Counted from the first letter of the stretch, positions 1 through 9,787 are shown. The stretch is 36,599 nucleotides of DNA from Leucothrix mucor (GCA_015663245.1 DQSN01000111.1:1-36599), one strand, 5' to 3'. Made by a program: numbers and translations. Notes: generated by a model from the letters alone, not told the origin.

Positions 1-442
1 GAAAGTCGCCACGTTCGTCTAATGCCTTAACCACAAAAACAGTGCTTGAAAAAGACAATGCAAAACTAATAATTAAGGCACTTGTGATAGTTAGTTCGCT
101 AAACAGTGGAAAATTCAACTGTGTTAACAATAAAAATATTGCAACAGAAACTAGGGTGAAAATTAGCATATGCGAAAGTGCACTACCCCAAATTTCAACT
201 TTAAGTAAATCTTTTAATTTTAACTTTAAGCCAATGGTGAAAAGTAATAGGGCAATACCAAGATCAGCCATTTCATTAAGAAAGTGTCCACCAGTGACAC
301 CAAAAATATTCAATACGAACCCTGCTACCAGAAATACGACAAGTGGAGGTAAGCCTATGCCACGACTTAATGCGCCAAATAGAAAGGCAATAGAGATCCA
401 AATAGGATCTTTATAGTCAATTGATGAAAGAAATGATTCCAA
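1..442 (-). CDS. Kef-type / CPA2 monovalent cation:proton antiporter, N-terminal part, truncated by the window edge
   Basis: Own reverse-strand translation from TTG at 442: LESFLSSIDYKDPIWISIAFLFGALSRGIGLPPLVVFLVAGFVLNIFGVTGGHFLNEMADLGIALLLFTIGLKLKLKDLLKVEIWGSALSHMLIFTLVSVAIF...SSTVFVVKALDERGDF. GLPPLVVFLVAG and LGIALLLFTIGL are CPA2 hallmarks. AGGA precedes the start. Not in the ORF track because it is open at the edge and starts with TTG. Confidence 0.85.
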   Translation of the reverse strand, partial: MESFLSSIDYKDPIWISIAFLFGALSRGIGLPPLVVFLVAGFVLNIFGVTGGHFLNEMADLGIALLLFTIGLKLKLKDLLKVEIWGSALSHMLIFTLVSVAIFLLLTQLNFPLFSELTITSALIISFALSFSSTVFVVKALDERGDF

Positions 443-623
443 TTTTTATCCTTTTTTTATAAGGTTTATGTGAGCACAGTAAGTCTGATAAACGATAGCG
501 TCATCAGGCATGATATTAATTTTTTACTTAATTAAAGAGACTTCCTAGTCAAGCTTAGGACTCCTGCGCTGGAGACCTAGATTGGGCGGATTCTTTATAA
601 GCTTGGGAAATACAATACAGAGA

Positions 624-1637
624 TCAATCAATGGTTTTTGGCGGATTAAGCCCAAAATACTGCCAAGCATAGCGTGTAGCAACTCGCCCCCTAGGTGTGC
701 GCATCAAAAAGCCTTGTTGAATCAAAAAAGGTTCTAATACTTCTTCAATTGTCCCACGTTCTTCTCCTATCGCGGCTGCTAGGCTGTTAGAACCAACGGG
801 GCCGCCATCAAATTTTTCCATAATGGCGAGTAGTAAGCGCCTATCCATATGATCTAAACCTTCGCTATCGACATTTAGCATGTTTAAAGCGTCATTTGCG
901 ATTGTGGCGGTAATATATCCATCTGCTTTTATTTGTGCAAAGTCGCGCACTCGGCGTAGTAAACGGTTGGCAATGCGTGGTGTTCCCCGCGAGCGACGTG
1001 CAATTTCAGCAGCTCCACCTTCGTCAATAGATACTTTGATAATACCTGCGGCGCGGTTGATGATGTAGCTAAGGTCTTCTACATTGTAAAATTCGAGCCG
1101 TTGCACGATACCAAAACGATCACGCAATGGAGCGGTAAGTAAGCCTGCTCTAGTGGTTGCGCCTACTAATGTGAAGGGGGGTAAATCTAATTTGATAGAG
1201 CGTGCGGCTGGGCCTTCGCCTATCATAATATCCAGCTGAAAATCTTCCATTGCAGGATATAAAATTTCCTCGATTGCAGGGCTTAGGCGATGAATTTCAT
1301 CAATAAATAATACGTCGTGTGGTTCTAAATTAGTCAGTAGTGCGGCTAAATCTCCCGCTTTTTCTAACACAGGCCCTGAGGTTGAGCGCATATTTGCACC
1401 CAACTCATTAGCAATGATATGTGAAAGCGTGGTTTTTCCTAATCCTGGAGGGCCAAAAATAAGCACATGATCTAAGGCTTCACCACGTGCTTTTGCGGCG
1501 GGGATAAATATCTCCATTTGCTCGCGTACCACGGGTTGCCCAATATAATCATCTAGATACTTGGGGCGAATGTGTTCTTCGGTGAGTTCATCTAGCCCTG
1601 CAATGGGTGAGATAATACGGTCGCTATCATCAATCAT
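624..1637 (-). CDS. ruvB: Holliday junction branch migration DNA helicase RuvB
   Basis: [30 protein letters not shown] (Walker A), LFIDEIHRL (Walker B), [18 protein letters not shown]. Confidence 0.98.
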   Translation of the reverse strand: MIDDSDRIISPIAGLDELTEEHIRPKYLDDYIGQPVVREQMEIFIPAAKARGEALDHVLIFGPPGLGKTTLSHIIANELGANMRSTSGPVLEKAGDLAALLTNLEPHDVLFIDEIHRLSPAIEEILYPAMEDFQLDIMIGEGPAARSIKLDLPPFTLVGATTRAGLLTAPLRDRFGIVQRLEFYNVEDLSYIINRAAGIIKVSIDEGGAAEIARRSRGTPRIANRLLRRVRDFAQIKADGYITATIANDALNMLNVDSEGLDHMDRRLLLAIMEKFDGGPVGSNSLAAAIGEERGTIEEVLEPFLIQQGFLMRTPRGRVATRYAWQYFGLNPPKTID

Positions 1638-2236
1638 GACAAACTAGCCTTGAGTGCTAGGCGGATCATTTCTTCGGCAGATAAGTTTTCAGTGCTGATT
1701 GATGTCACCATGCGGCTAGCTTGTGGTGGTTTATAGCCTAAAGCGAGTAGGGCGGTAATGGCTTCGGCTTCGAGCTGTTTTTGTGAGGGCGTATGTGTGG
1801 ACGAGTCCGAAGTAGTGGCGTCATCACCATCAATTTCTGGTAATCGATCGCGCATTTCAATAATTAAACGCTCTGCCGTTTTCTTGCCAACTCCAGGTAG
1901 GCGAGTCAGTGCGACTACATCATCGGCACGAACAAATTGTGCGAACTCGCTCACAGTCATTCCAGAAACAATTGCTAATGCCATTTTAGGCCCTACACCA
2001 TTTACTTTTAATAAGGTGCGAAACAGAGAGCGTTCGTTTTTGGAGCTGAAAGCATACAGTGTTTGTGAATCTTCACGGACGATAAAGTGGGTAAATAAAA
2101 CGGTTTCTGATTCTAGCTCAGGCAAATCAAGAAAAGTGGTCATGGAGGCTAGCAATTCATAGCCAACTCCATTCACATCCAGCATGATTTCTGGGGCTTG
2201 TTTGTAGATGAGTTTACCGCGAAGTTGTCCGATCAT
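1634..2236 (-). CDS. ruvA: Holliday junction branch migration protein RuvA
   Basis: [13 protein letters not shown]-terminus, [15 protein letters not shown] and [20 protein letters not shown] helix-hairpin-helix motifs; overlaps ruvB start by 4 nt. Confidence 0.97.
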   Translation of the reverse strand: MIGQLRGKLIYKQAPEIMLDVNGVGYELLASMTTFLDLPELESETVLFTHFIVREDSQTLYAFSSKNERSLFRTLLKVNGVGPKMALAIVSGMTVSEFAQFVRADDVVALTRLPGVGKKTAERLIIEMRDRLPEIDGDDATTSDSSTHTPSQKQLEAEAITALLALGYKPPQASRMVTSISTENLSAEEMIRLALKASLS

Positions 2237-2333
2237 ATTGTGGCATCCAAAAATTATTGTCCGAGGAACGTGTACGGAATAAGTCCCCGAAGTATGTGCA
2301 AATAGATGCAGCTAATCAAGAGCCGTTGTTACT

Positions 2334-2798
2334 TCAAAAATTGATAGCGTTTAAGACGTAACCCTGCCAACGCTCATCATGGTAAGCATCAAACTGTTGA
2401 TAGAATCGTTGGGCAGGCTTGTTGTCTACTAATACATCCCATTTTATTCTACCGCACTGATATTTTTTAGCATCCGCCACCGTTGCTTTCATTAATTGTG
2501 ATCCAATATTTTCACCTCGAAACTCCTCATCCACCCAGAGTTCTTTGATAAATAAAGTGGGTTTTAAGTCGTAGCTAAAGGGGATCAGATAATAAACGAG
2601 ATAGGCGACTAGTTGTCCCGAGGCTTCGGCGACAAGTGACGTGTAGCTTGGTTTATCTTGAAATCCATGCTGCATAAGTGCTGACTCGCTGACTTTGAAA
2701 TCATCAATATAACCTTCAAAAACGGCCAGTTTTTTCATGAGTGATAATAGCTGTGGGCAGTCCTTTACAATCGCAGGACGAATGGTGATAGGTTTCAT
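2334..2798 (-). CDS. GNAT family N-acetyltransferase
   Basis: MKPITIRPAIVKDCPQLLSLMKKLA...LFIKELWVDEEFRGENIGSQLMKA...VLVDNKPAQRFYQQF. Confidence 0.88.
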   Translation of the reverse strand: MKPITIRPAIVKDCPQLLSLMKKLAVFEGYIDDFKVSESALMQHGFQDKPSYTSLVAEASGQLVAYLVYYLIPFSYDLKPTLFIKELWVDEEFRGENIGSQLMKATVADAKKYQCGRIKWDVLVDNKPAQRFYQQFDAYHDERWQGYVLNAINF

Positions 2799-3187
2799 TG
2801 GATTAGCTCAAAACCTTCATCAATCCAACCTGTCACACCGCCAATCATTTTCTTCACAGGTCGACCCATAAGAGCTAGGTGTAGAGCTGCTTTATCTGCG
2901 CCATTGCAATGCGGACCTGCGCAATAAACTACAAATAAAGTATCTTTATCATATTTGCTTAGGTTTTCTTTTTTCACTTTCCAGTTAGGCAGGTTGATTG
3001 CTTGGGGAAGGTGTCCCGCAGCGTAAGATTCTTCTCCACGTACATCTAATAATACAAAGTCTTGTCGATCATTGTTAATGGCGTGATTGACATCCCAGCA
3101 GTCAGTTTCGAGAGCGAGTAAGGATGAGAAGTATTTGAGAGCTTCTTCAGGAGAGGCGGCAGATACTCGAGAAACAGCAGATGACAT
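2795..3187 (-). CDS. Rhodanese-like domain protein
   Basis: FVLLDVRGEESYAAGHLPQAINLP, active-site region VVYCAGPHCNGADKAA, GGVTGWIDEGFEL; overlaps the GNAT CDS by 4 nt. Confidence 0.9.
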   Translation of the reverse strand: MSSAVSRVSAASPEEALKYFSSLLALETDCWDVNHAINNDRQDFVLLDVRGEESYAAGHLPQAINLPNWKVKKENLSKYDKDTLFVVYCAGPHCNGADKAALHLALMGRPVKKMIGGVTGWIDEGFELIQ

Positions 3188-3298
3188 GGTGTGCTCCAGA
3201 TATTTGGTAAGGTGTGATTATAGTAAAAGAATGCTGTTATATTGCCTATTGGCTTAATTGACATTATCCGTTAATATCAAGCCAGATAGAATTAAAAT

Positions 3299-4270
3299 TT
3301 GTGGGTAGTTATAGTGAGACAGCAAGAAAAAAAATTACGTGTTGCGATATTGGCGTATGAAAACTTAAGCTTTTTTGAGTTTGGCTGTGCCTTGGAGCTG
3401 TTTGCTTTAGATCGACCTGAGTTGTTAACTTGGTATCAAACGGATATTTTGTCGTTAAATAATAAAGTACCACTATCACCAATTTCGGGTCTTAGTGTGG
3501 AATGCTCAAAGTTGTTTCATAGTCTGCAAGCTTACGATCTACTTATTATTCCAGGTTGGACAGGAGTTGATGACGCACCTCCTGAGTATTTACTGGCAGA
3601 AATAAGAGCCTTGCATAAGAGAGGAGGGCGCATCGCATCATTTTGTTCGGGTGCGTATGTTGTCGCAGCAAGTGGCTTGTTGGATGGTGCTAAGGCAACA
3701 ACGCATTGGCAGTATGAGGAGCATTTTAGTGGGAAATTTTCACAGATAGAGTTTGTAGAAAATGTTCTGTATACAGATAGTAATAGGGTTTACACCTCAG
3801 CGGGCAGTGCTGCTGGATTAGATTTAGGGATATATATTATCCGTCAGGACTTTGGTGAAAGTATTGCTAACCATGTGGCTAAGCGCCTTGTTATATCGGC
3901 TTCACGGGAGGGTGGTCAAGCGCAGTATAGCGAGCAAAAAATACAACAAATGCCTGATCGACTGGGCAATACGATAGATTGGGTGAAATCGAACTTGAAT
4001 AAAAATATTAAGGTGCAGGAAATGGCTGATCATGCTTGTTTATCGCGGCGCAGCTTTGACCGTAAGTTTCAGTTTTTGATAGGGTGTAGTCCAAAGAAAT
4101 GGCTGATTCAACAAAGGTTATATCTTGCAAGAGAATATCTCGAAAGTAGTCAGCTTAGTATTGATATGATCGCAGAAAAATCAGGTTTTGGTACTGCGAT
4201 GAATATGAGGCATCATTTCTCAAAGTTACTAGGGGTTTCACCTCAGCGTTATAGGCTACAGTTTTTATAG
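3299..4270 (+). CDS. GlxA/FtrA-like transcriptional regulator (DJ-1/PfpI domain plus AraC HTH)
   Basis: N-terminal DJ-1/PfpI-like domain with RIASFCSGAYVVAASGLLDGAKATTHW; C-terminal AraC HTH CLSRRSFDRKFQ...GCSPKKWLIQQRLYLAREYLE...GFGTAMNMRHHFSKLLGVSPQRYR. TTG start, or GTG at 3314. Confidence 0.92.
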   Translation: MWVVIVRQQEKKLRVAILAYENLSFFEFGCALELFALDRPELLTWYQTDILSLNNKVPLSPISGLSVECSKLFHSLQAYDLLIIPGWTGVDDAPPEYLLAEIRALHKRGGRIASFCSGAYVVAASGLLDGAKATTHWQYEEHFSGKFSQIEFVENVLYTDSNRVYTSAGSAAGLDLGIYIIRQDFGESIANHVAKRLVISASREGGQAQYSEQKIQQMPDRLGNTIDWVKSNLNKNIKVQEMADHACLSRRSFDRKFQFLIGCSPKKWLIQQRLYLAREYLESSQLSIDMIAEKSGFGTAMNMRHHFSKLLGVSPQRYRLQFL

Positions 4271-4466
4271 ATAATTTGATGAAATGTATAAATACTCTGC
4301 TAGTCGGTAATGTTGTACATATCCCATTTTTCATGGTTTAAATACAACAAAAAATAAAAATATTATTAGACTATAATCTTTTGGCTTGGAATCGTATCTA
4401 TACGGTTGTCCACGCAAGCACTAAAAATAATCGAAGCAATCACCTTTTAAGAGAGTAAGGAACACT

Positions 4467-5750
4467 ATGGCAAAATTAGGCTTTGTTGAAGCCAGACATT
4501 TGGTCTCAAGAACTGGGCTAGGGGCAGAATGGAATGAGATTAATCGCGTTAGTCAACTTTCTATGCATCAGGCTATTGCTCAGTTACTTAAACAGAACAA
4601 CCAGCGTGTACCTGCAATGCCTCGGTTTAGCTCTTGGCGAAAAATGAGTAGCTTATACAATAATCCAGCACGTAGGAATATGGTGCAGCGGATTGCGAAA
4701 GTTGAAGGGAAAGGCTTGCAAACGTGGTGGGTTAAGCATTTGTTGACGACTAAAACGCCTTTTTTAGAACGTATGACCTTGTTCTGGCATAACCATTTTC
4801 CGTCTTCTATCGAAAAAACTAAGCAGGCTAACTTCCTTTATCAGCAAAATATTCTATTTCGTAAACATGCTTTAGGAAATTATGGAACATTATTGCGCGC
4901 CGTCGCAAAAGATCCCGCAATGCTGTTGTATTTAGATGGACACTTGAATACTAAGGAAAACCCAAATGAAAACTTTGCACGTGAAGTGCTAGAGCTATTT
5001 ACGCTAGGTCGAGGGAAATATAAAGAATTTGATATTAAAGAGGCTGCTCGTGCCTTTACTGGTTGGACGGTGAGTGCTCAGGGAAAGTTTGTTAATAATA
5101 GGGCTGATCATGATAATGGTGTAAAAACATTTTTAGGACAACGTGGCAACTTTAATGGTGATCATATTATTAATATTCTTCTAAAGCAGCCACGTACAGC
5201 GGAAGTTGTTGCCGAGAAAATGTGGCATGAGTTTATTAATATCTCTCGTCCCAATCTTCGGATCATAAAGCAGTGGGCGCAGGTTTTTCGTAACTCCAAC
5301 TATAGTACGCGTAAATTGTTACAAACAGTTTTGACCAGTAAAGAGTTCTGGGATAAGCGTAATCGTGGGGCGCTCATTAAGTCGCCGATAGATTTAGCCA
5401 TTGGAACCCTACGCACACTACCTTATAAACTACCTCGGCGTGGTATTGAGCATCGTCTTAATATTTTAGGGCAGGGCGTGTTTAAACACCCAAGCGTCAA
5501 AGGTTGGGTTGGTGGTGCCGATTGGATTAGCACACAGTCTATTTTATTGCGAACCGCTTTGATGAATGATTTGAGCGGTGGGCATTTTCGTGCTAAAGGT
5601 GGTGTTTCGCAAGGCTTGCCTGATACCACTGGAAAACGCATGCAAGAGTGGTTGTTAGCAACAAAACCATTACAACCCATTGATCTGAAATTAGGAAAGC
5701 AACGTCTTGTACGTGCGCTTGTTTTAGATCCTGCTTATCAAGTTAATTAA
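4467..5750 (+). CDS. DUF1800 domain-containing protein
   Basis: LTTKTPFLERMTLFWHNHFPSS, NENFAREVLELFTLGRGKYKEFDIKEAARAFTGW, KSPIDLAIGTLRTL; directly upstream of a DUF1501 gene, the usual partner. Confidence 0.92.
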   Translation: MAKLGFVEARHLVSRTGLGAEWNEINRVSQLSMHQAIAQLLKQNNQRVPAMPRFSSWRKMSSLYNNPARRNMVQRIAKVEGKGLQTWWVKHLLTTKTPFLERMTLFWHNHFPSSIEKTKQANFLYQQNILFRKHALGNYGTLLRAVAKDPAMLLYLDGHLNTKENPNENFAREVLELFTLGRGKYKEFDIKEAARAFTGWTVSAQGKFVNNRADHDNGVKTFLGQRGNFNGDHIINILLKQPRTAEVVAEKMWHEFINISRPNLRIIKQWAQVFRNSNYSTRKLLQTVLTSKEFWDKRNRGALIKSPIDLAIGTLRTLPYKLPRRGIEHRLNILGQGVFKHPSVKGWVGGADWISTQSILLRTALMNDLSGGHFRAKGGVSQGLPDTTGKRMQEWLLATKPLQPIDLKLGKQRLVRALVLDPAYQVN

Positions 5751-5761
5751 GGAATGACACG

Positions 5762-6919
5762 ATGGACCGTCGAGATTTTTTAAAATATAGCAGTTTAGTC
5801 ACGGCTGCAGGGGCACTTCCAGAGTTAGCTTTTGCAAAAGGTAATCCTAAGCGTCAAGATAAAATATTGGTTTTAGTTGAACTAAAAGGAGGTAATGATG
5901 GTTTCAATACATTAGTTCCTTATAGTGATGAGCGTTATGGTAAATATCGTGGAGCACTTGCGTTAAAAGAGCGTAGCCTAATTAAGCTAAAAGACGGAAA
6001 AGGGTTAAACCCTAGTCTAAAAGCAATCGCACCGCTATGGGAAGCAGGGCAAATGGCATGGATAGAAGGTGTTGGTTATCCGCATACTATACTTTCACAT
6101 TTTCGCTCAATAGATGTTTGGGAGACAGCTTCCAGTGCGAATCAAGTATTAGATAATGGTTGGTTGTCCAGAGTATTACCACAATATAAGGAAGGCTTAC
6201 ATGGTATTGCACTTAGTGCAGGACAGGTTAGTCTAGGGCCTCTCGATGGTACAAACCTTAACTGTGTCACGATGCAAAACCCTCAAAGTTTTCTTCGCCA
6301 GTCACGCTATATTAAAGATGTGGCACCTTCACATCAAACGGCTGCCTTAGCGCATATCACCAATAAGCAACATCAACTGCATGATGTGGGAAAGCAAATT
6401 GCTGATCGACTAGGTAAAGGAGGATCTCGTTATAGAGCAAATTTTGCAAAAGGAAAGTTAGGGCATAGCTTACAATCTGTCACTGAAATGATTTTGTGTG
6501 GGGTAGAAGCTCCCGTATATAAAGTTACTCAAGACGGTTTTGATACCCACGCTAATCAACTAGGCGCACAAAACAATGCTCTCTTTCAGTTGTCACATGG
6601 TTTAAAAACCTTTGCAGATGCCATGAAGAAACACAATATGTGGGATAAGGTCTTAGTTGTGACTTATTCTGAGTTTGGACGACGGGTAAAGGTTAATAAA
6701 AGTGGCGGTACAGACCATGGTACAGCATCGGCACATATGGTTTTAGGTGGAAAAGTAAATGGTGGTCTATATGGCAAACATCCAAATTTTGCGCGTTTAG
6801 ATGACAATGGTAATGTCCATCACACCACTGATTTTCGCTCTATTTATGCTACCATCGGAAAAAATTGGTGGGGACAAAAAACACCGTGGCAAGGATATGG
6901 TACGATTCCCTTTGTTTGA
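5762..6919 (+). CDS. DUF1501 domain-containing protein with a Tat-type leader
   Basis: MDRRDFLKYSSLVTAAGALPELAFA (twin-arginine leader), VLVELKGGNDGFNTLVPY, DGFDTHANQ, VVTYSEFGRRV..GGTDHGTASAHMVLGG. Confidence 0.94.
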   Translation: MDRRDFLKYSSLVTAAGALPELAFAKGNPKRQDKILVLVELKGGNDGFNTLVPYSDERYGKYRGALALKERSLIKLKDGKGLNPSLKAIAPLWEAGQMAWIEGVGYPHTILSHFRSIDVWETASSANQVLDNGWLSRVLPQYKEGLHGIALSAGQVSLGPLDGTNLNCVTMQNPQSFLRQSRYIKDVAPSHQTAALAHITNKQHQLHDVGKQIADRLGKGGSRYRANFAKGKLGHSLQSVTEMILCGVEAPVYKVTQDGFDTHANQLGAQNNALFQLSHGLKTFADAMKKHNMWDKVLVVTYSEFGRRVKVNKSGGTDHGTASAHMVLGGKVNGGLYGKHPNFARLDDNGNVHHTTDFRSIYATIGKNWWGQKTPWQGYGTIPFV

Positions 6920-6938
6920 TTATTAGTATTTTCGCACC

Positions 6939-7421
6939 ATGACAACACCCGCTGCTCAAGTCGCCAAAAAAGCAAACATCGCTTATACTCTCCACAAGTA
7001 TAAGCATGATCCCCACAATAAATCTTATGGCGAAGAAGCTGCAAATTTATTAGATTTAAATCCAGCTCAGGTTTTTAAAACTTTGCTGCTATCACTGAAT
7101 ACTCAAGCCAATCAACTTGCCGTTGCGATCCTTCCCGTTAGTCGTCAACTAAACTTCAAAGCCTTCGCTAAAATCATCAAAGCCAAAAAAATAGCAATGG
7201 CAGATCCGCAAAAAGCTCAAAATGTTACAGGCTACTTATTGGGTGGTATTAGCCCACTAGGACAGAAAAAACGACTACCGATGATTATTGATGAAACGGC
7301 TTTCGGGTTTGAGACTATTTATGTGAGTGCAGGAAAGCGGGGCTTGGAAATTGAACTGAGTGCGGATGACTTGGTATTGATAACAGGGGCGAAAACAGGA
7401 CTTATTACAGTGGGAAAATAA
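6939..7421 (+). CDS. ybaK: Cys-tRNA(Pro) deacylase, YbaK/EbsC family
   Basis: YTLHKYKHDPHNKSYGEEAANLLDLNPAQVFKTLL, AVAILPVSRQLNFKAFAK, TGYLLGGISPLGQKKRLPMIIDE. Confidence 0.93.
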   Translation: MTTPAAQVAKKANIAYTLHKYKHDPHNKSYGEEAANLLDLNPAQVFKTLLLSLNTQANQLAVAILPVSRQLNFKAFAKIIKAKKIAMADPQKAQNVTGYLLGGISPLGQKKRLPMIIDETAFGFETIYVSAGKRGLEIELSADDLVLITGAKTGLITVGK

Positions 7422-7950
7422 CGGAGTATCGTGTTAAATTTAGGCGGTTTTAGGCAGTCTACCCGTATTTTACAGGGCTATCAAAGCTAATTCTCCTTTC
7501 TACATCTCCTTATGCATCGCTTTTTAAGATCCTTAGTCTACATTTTTAGTTGTTGAGCTATTTCTTGCTTCAGATAAATAAAAAATTGAACTTTATACTA
7601 CATTTCTCCAGTTCAAAATCATAAATCTCATTAGAGAAGTCACCAGTCTTGCTGTATTTGACATCTAGCGATAGCGCTCAATAAAAACGCTTGGGGTATT
7701 TAGCGGTATTCCAATTTCGTTGAAATAGTTGATTGTAGCGGCGGATTACTTCTTTTTTGCAGCTTAGTGCAAAGGAGTTTCTATTTAGAACGGAGACAAC
7801 TAAGTCACCAATGATAGTAAGTGTTATGCCGCTACGTTTAAGCCTGTCGTTCGTCCAACCTCTATTGTGTGTGTACTTTTCTGTATGACGATTACTAAGC
7901 CAGATGGTGAGGTAGTGGTTACTAAGGAGCTTAAAACATCTAAGAAAATA

Positions 7951-7987
7951 AAAAAGCCCCATGAGTATATTTCATGAGGCTTTTTTT
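7951..7987. terminator. Putative bidirectional intrinsic terminator
   Basis: AAAAAGCCCCATGA-GTATATT-TCATGAGGCTTTTTTT: 9-bp stem with one mismatch, A-run on the left and T-run on the right; just downstream of the minus-strand CDS ending at 8008. Confidence 0.8.
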
Positions 7988-8007
7988 GTATTAGAAAGAA
8001 TGTAATT

Positions 8008-8259
8008 TTAAGGTTTTTCTTCCAAGAATTTTTTGCGCAATAAATCAACACGACTAACAGGTGGTGTTTTAGGTTTTAGGTGCACAATAATTGAGAAAGG
8101 CAGTGTGATGATTGCAAAACCAACAGCAGCTATTGCGAACATGCCAGTATATTCATCAGCACCCATTAATTTTGTTACTGCGACCATAATAGAGCAAAAT
8201 AATGCTCCAAACATCAAGAATGAAATAAAACTGATGCGCTTTTTATTTTGGTTTTCCAT
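8008..8259 (-). CDS. Small hypothetical membrane protein (83 aa, about two TM segments)
   Basis: MENQNKKRISFISFLMFGALFCSIMVAVTKLMGADEYTGMFAIAAVGFAIITLPFSIIVHLKPK; AGGGGAG RBS about 8 nt upstream of ATG; followed by a hairpin terminator. Confidence 0.7.
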   Translation of the reverse strand: MENQNKKRISFISFLMFGALFCSIMVAVTKLMGADEYTGMFAIAAVGFAIITLPFSIIVHLKPKTPPVSRVDLLRKKFLEEKP

Positions 8260-8376
8260 CGAGTGACTCCCCTACTAATCATTTGTTTAATTAGTATACA
8301 TCATAAAAATATTTTATCCATAAGTTAATCATATTGTTTGGATAGTTTTAAATTATGGCTAACTTAGTATAGTTTT

Positions 8377-9753
8377 TCAATCAACAGATTGAGGGCAGTG
8401 CTTTTGGATGAGAGCTTTGATGCGTTCTATGCGGTTTGTATTTTGAGTCGGTGCGAGTGTGTTCTGGCTTTCCTGCCAGTACTTACAGGCTTTTTCGTTT
8501 TTATCCCATGCTTGATAGAGAAAGCCGAGATTGGTCTGCTGTTGGGAAATAGCTTCTGTATGGGACAGTTCTTGATATATTTTTAAAGACATCAAATGAG
8601 ATGATTCGGACTCTAATAGGTTGTTTTGTGAGCGATGTAATATACCGAGGTTGCCGTATTGATCGGCAATACCTTTTTGTGATTTGATTATTTTATTGAG
8701 CTCAAGTGATTGCTCAAACAATTCCTTTGCTTTGCTTGCTTGCCCCTGCTGCTGGTTGATAATGCCAAGGTTGCTATAGCTACTTGCAGTTTTTGTCTGA
8801 TTGTTACGTTCTAAGTAAATATTTAATGCAATTCGATGGTGTTTTTTAGCTTTTTCAAGTGCTTTGTGTTGATGATAAAGGCTAGCTAGCGATGTTTGCA
8901 GTTTGGCTATTTGCTCACTTTTTTCGAGTGTTTTGTAATGTGAGAGGGCAATTAGATAATATCTCTCAGATGCTTCAAAGTTCTTTTTTTGTTTGTAAAT
9001 TATGGCAAGGTTCTCTGCATTAGAAGCAAGGCTGGGAGTATTTTTTTGTGCATCATTGATTTCTAGTGCTTTTAAATAGGCGGTCTCGGCTTGTTCAAAT
9101 TTAGATTGTGCCTGATATAACAAACCAAAATTAGCATGGGCAACCGCGAGTGTTGTACTTGTATCACCTGATGACTGTAAAACATGATTATAAGCATTTT
9201 CTGCCAAGGCGAATTGTTGTTGTCTGCGGTAATAATGACCAAGTCTATTCCATGCACTAATATTTTTGTTATCAAGTTTGCTGGCTTTTTTATAAGCGTA
9301 TAGAGCAAGTTGTGATGATTGAAGTTGTTGTAGGTTTCCTATATCAACCCATGTTTTAGCCGCTTCTCGTGATTTTTCTTCTAGTTTGACAGATTCGGTC
9401 AGGGTGCTTATTGCGGCATTTAGCTCTAATGCCTGTAAGTTTTGCAAGGCTGGTTGCTTGTTGGTGTCCTGTAAATGTTGAAGTGTATTTTTTACAGCTT
9501 GTAATATATTGCTTCTTTCTTTCTGTGGGATATTGCTAGCAGTGTGTTTGTTCACCAATGTGTTTGCTAAGTCATTGATAGAAAAAATATTTACAATAGA
9601 TTCCGATTCGTTTTTTGTAAGGTCTTTAGAGGAGGGTGGATGTGTTCCTGCTATATCGGAAAGTACCCAGAGAATTGTACCAACAGCCGAAATCAGCAGA
9701 ATGGACAATAAAATACTTGACCAGCTGATATTGGATTTATGTTTTGAAGCCAT
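8377..9753 (-). CDS. Membrane-anchored TPR-repeat protein
   Basis: N-terminal TM segment ISWSSILLSILLISAVGTILWVL, then many TPR units (ALYAYKKASKLDNKNISAWNRLGHYYRRQQQFALAENAYNHVL; AHANFGLLYQAQSKFEQAETAYLKALEIN, and others). Confidence 0.88.
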   Translation of the reverse strand: MASKHKSNISWSSILLSILLISAVGTILWVLSDIAGTHPPSSKDLTKNESESIVNIFSINDLANTLVNKHTASNIPQKERSNILQAVKNTLQHLQDTNKQPALQNLQALELNAAISTLTESVKLEEKSREAAKTWVDIGNLQQLQSSQLALYAYKKASKLDNKNISAWNRLGHYYRRQQQFALAENAYNHVLQSSGDTSTTLAVAHANFGLLYQAQSKFEQAETAYLKALEINDAQKNTPSLASNAENLAIIYKQKKNFEASERYYLIALSHYKTLEKSEQIAKLQTSLASLYHQHKALEKAKKHHRIALNIYLERNNQTKTASSYSNLGIINQQQGQASKAKELFEQSLELNKIIKSQKGIADQYGNLGILHRSQNNLLESESSHLMSLKIYQELSHTEAISQQQTNLGFLYQAWDKNEKACKYWQESQNTLAPTQNTNRIERIKALIQKHCPQSVD

Positions 9754-9787
9754 AGTAGTAGGGGGGGTAATATGTAAGGCTAATGAT

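Noticed and set aside
42-416. Plus-strand ORF of 124 aa
   Set aside because: Antisense to the CPA2 antiporter whose reading frame gives clear family motifs; the plus-strand product has no recognisable features.
556-579. Hairpin TAGGACTCC-TGCGCT-GGAGACCTA downstream of ruvB
   Set aside because: Central A-A mismatch and no T-tract; plausible structure but not enough to call a terminator.
1758-2162. Plus-strand ORF opposite ruvA
   Set aside because: Antisense shadow of a well-conserved gene; Ser/Arg-rich composition typical of out-of-frame translation.
7678-8051. Overlapping minus ORFs as a possible transposase fragment
   Set aside because: No transposase motif identified and both run through the terminator hairpin at 7951-7987.
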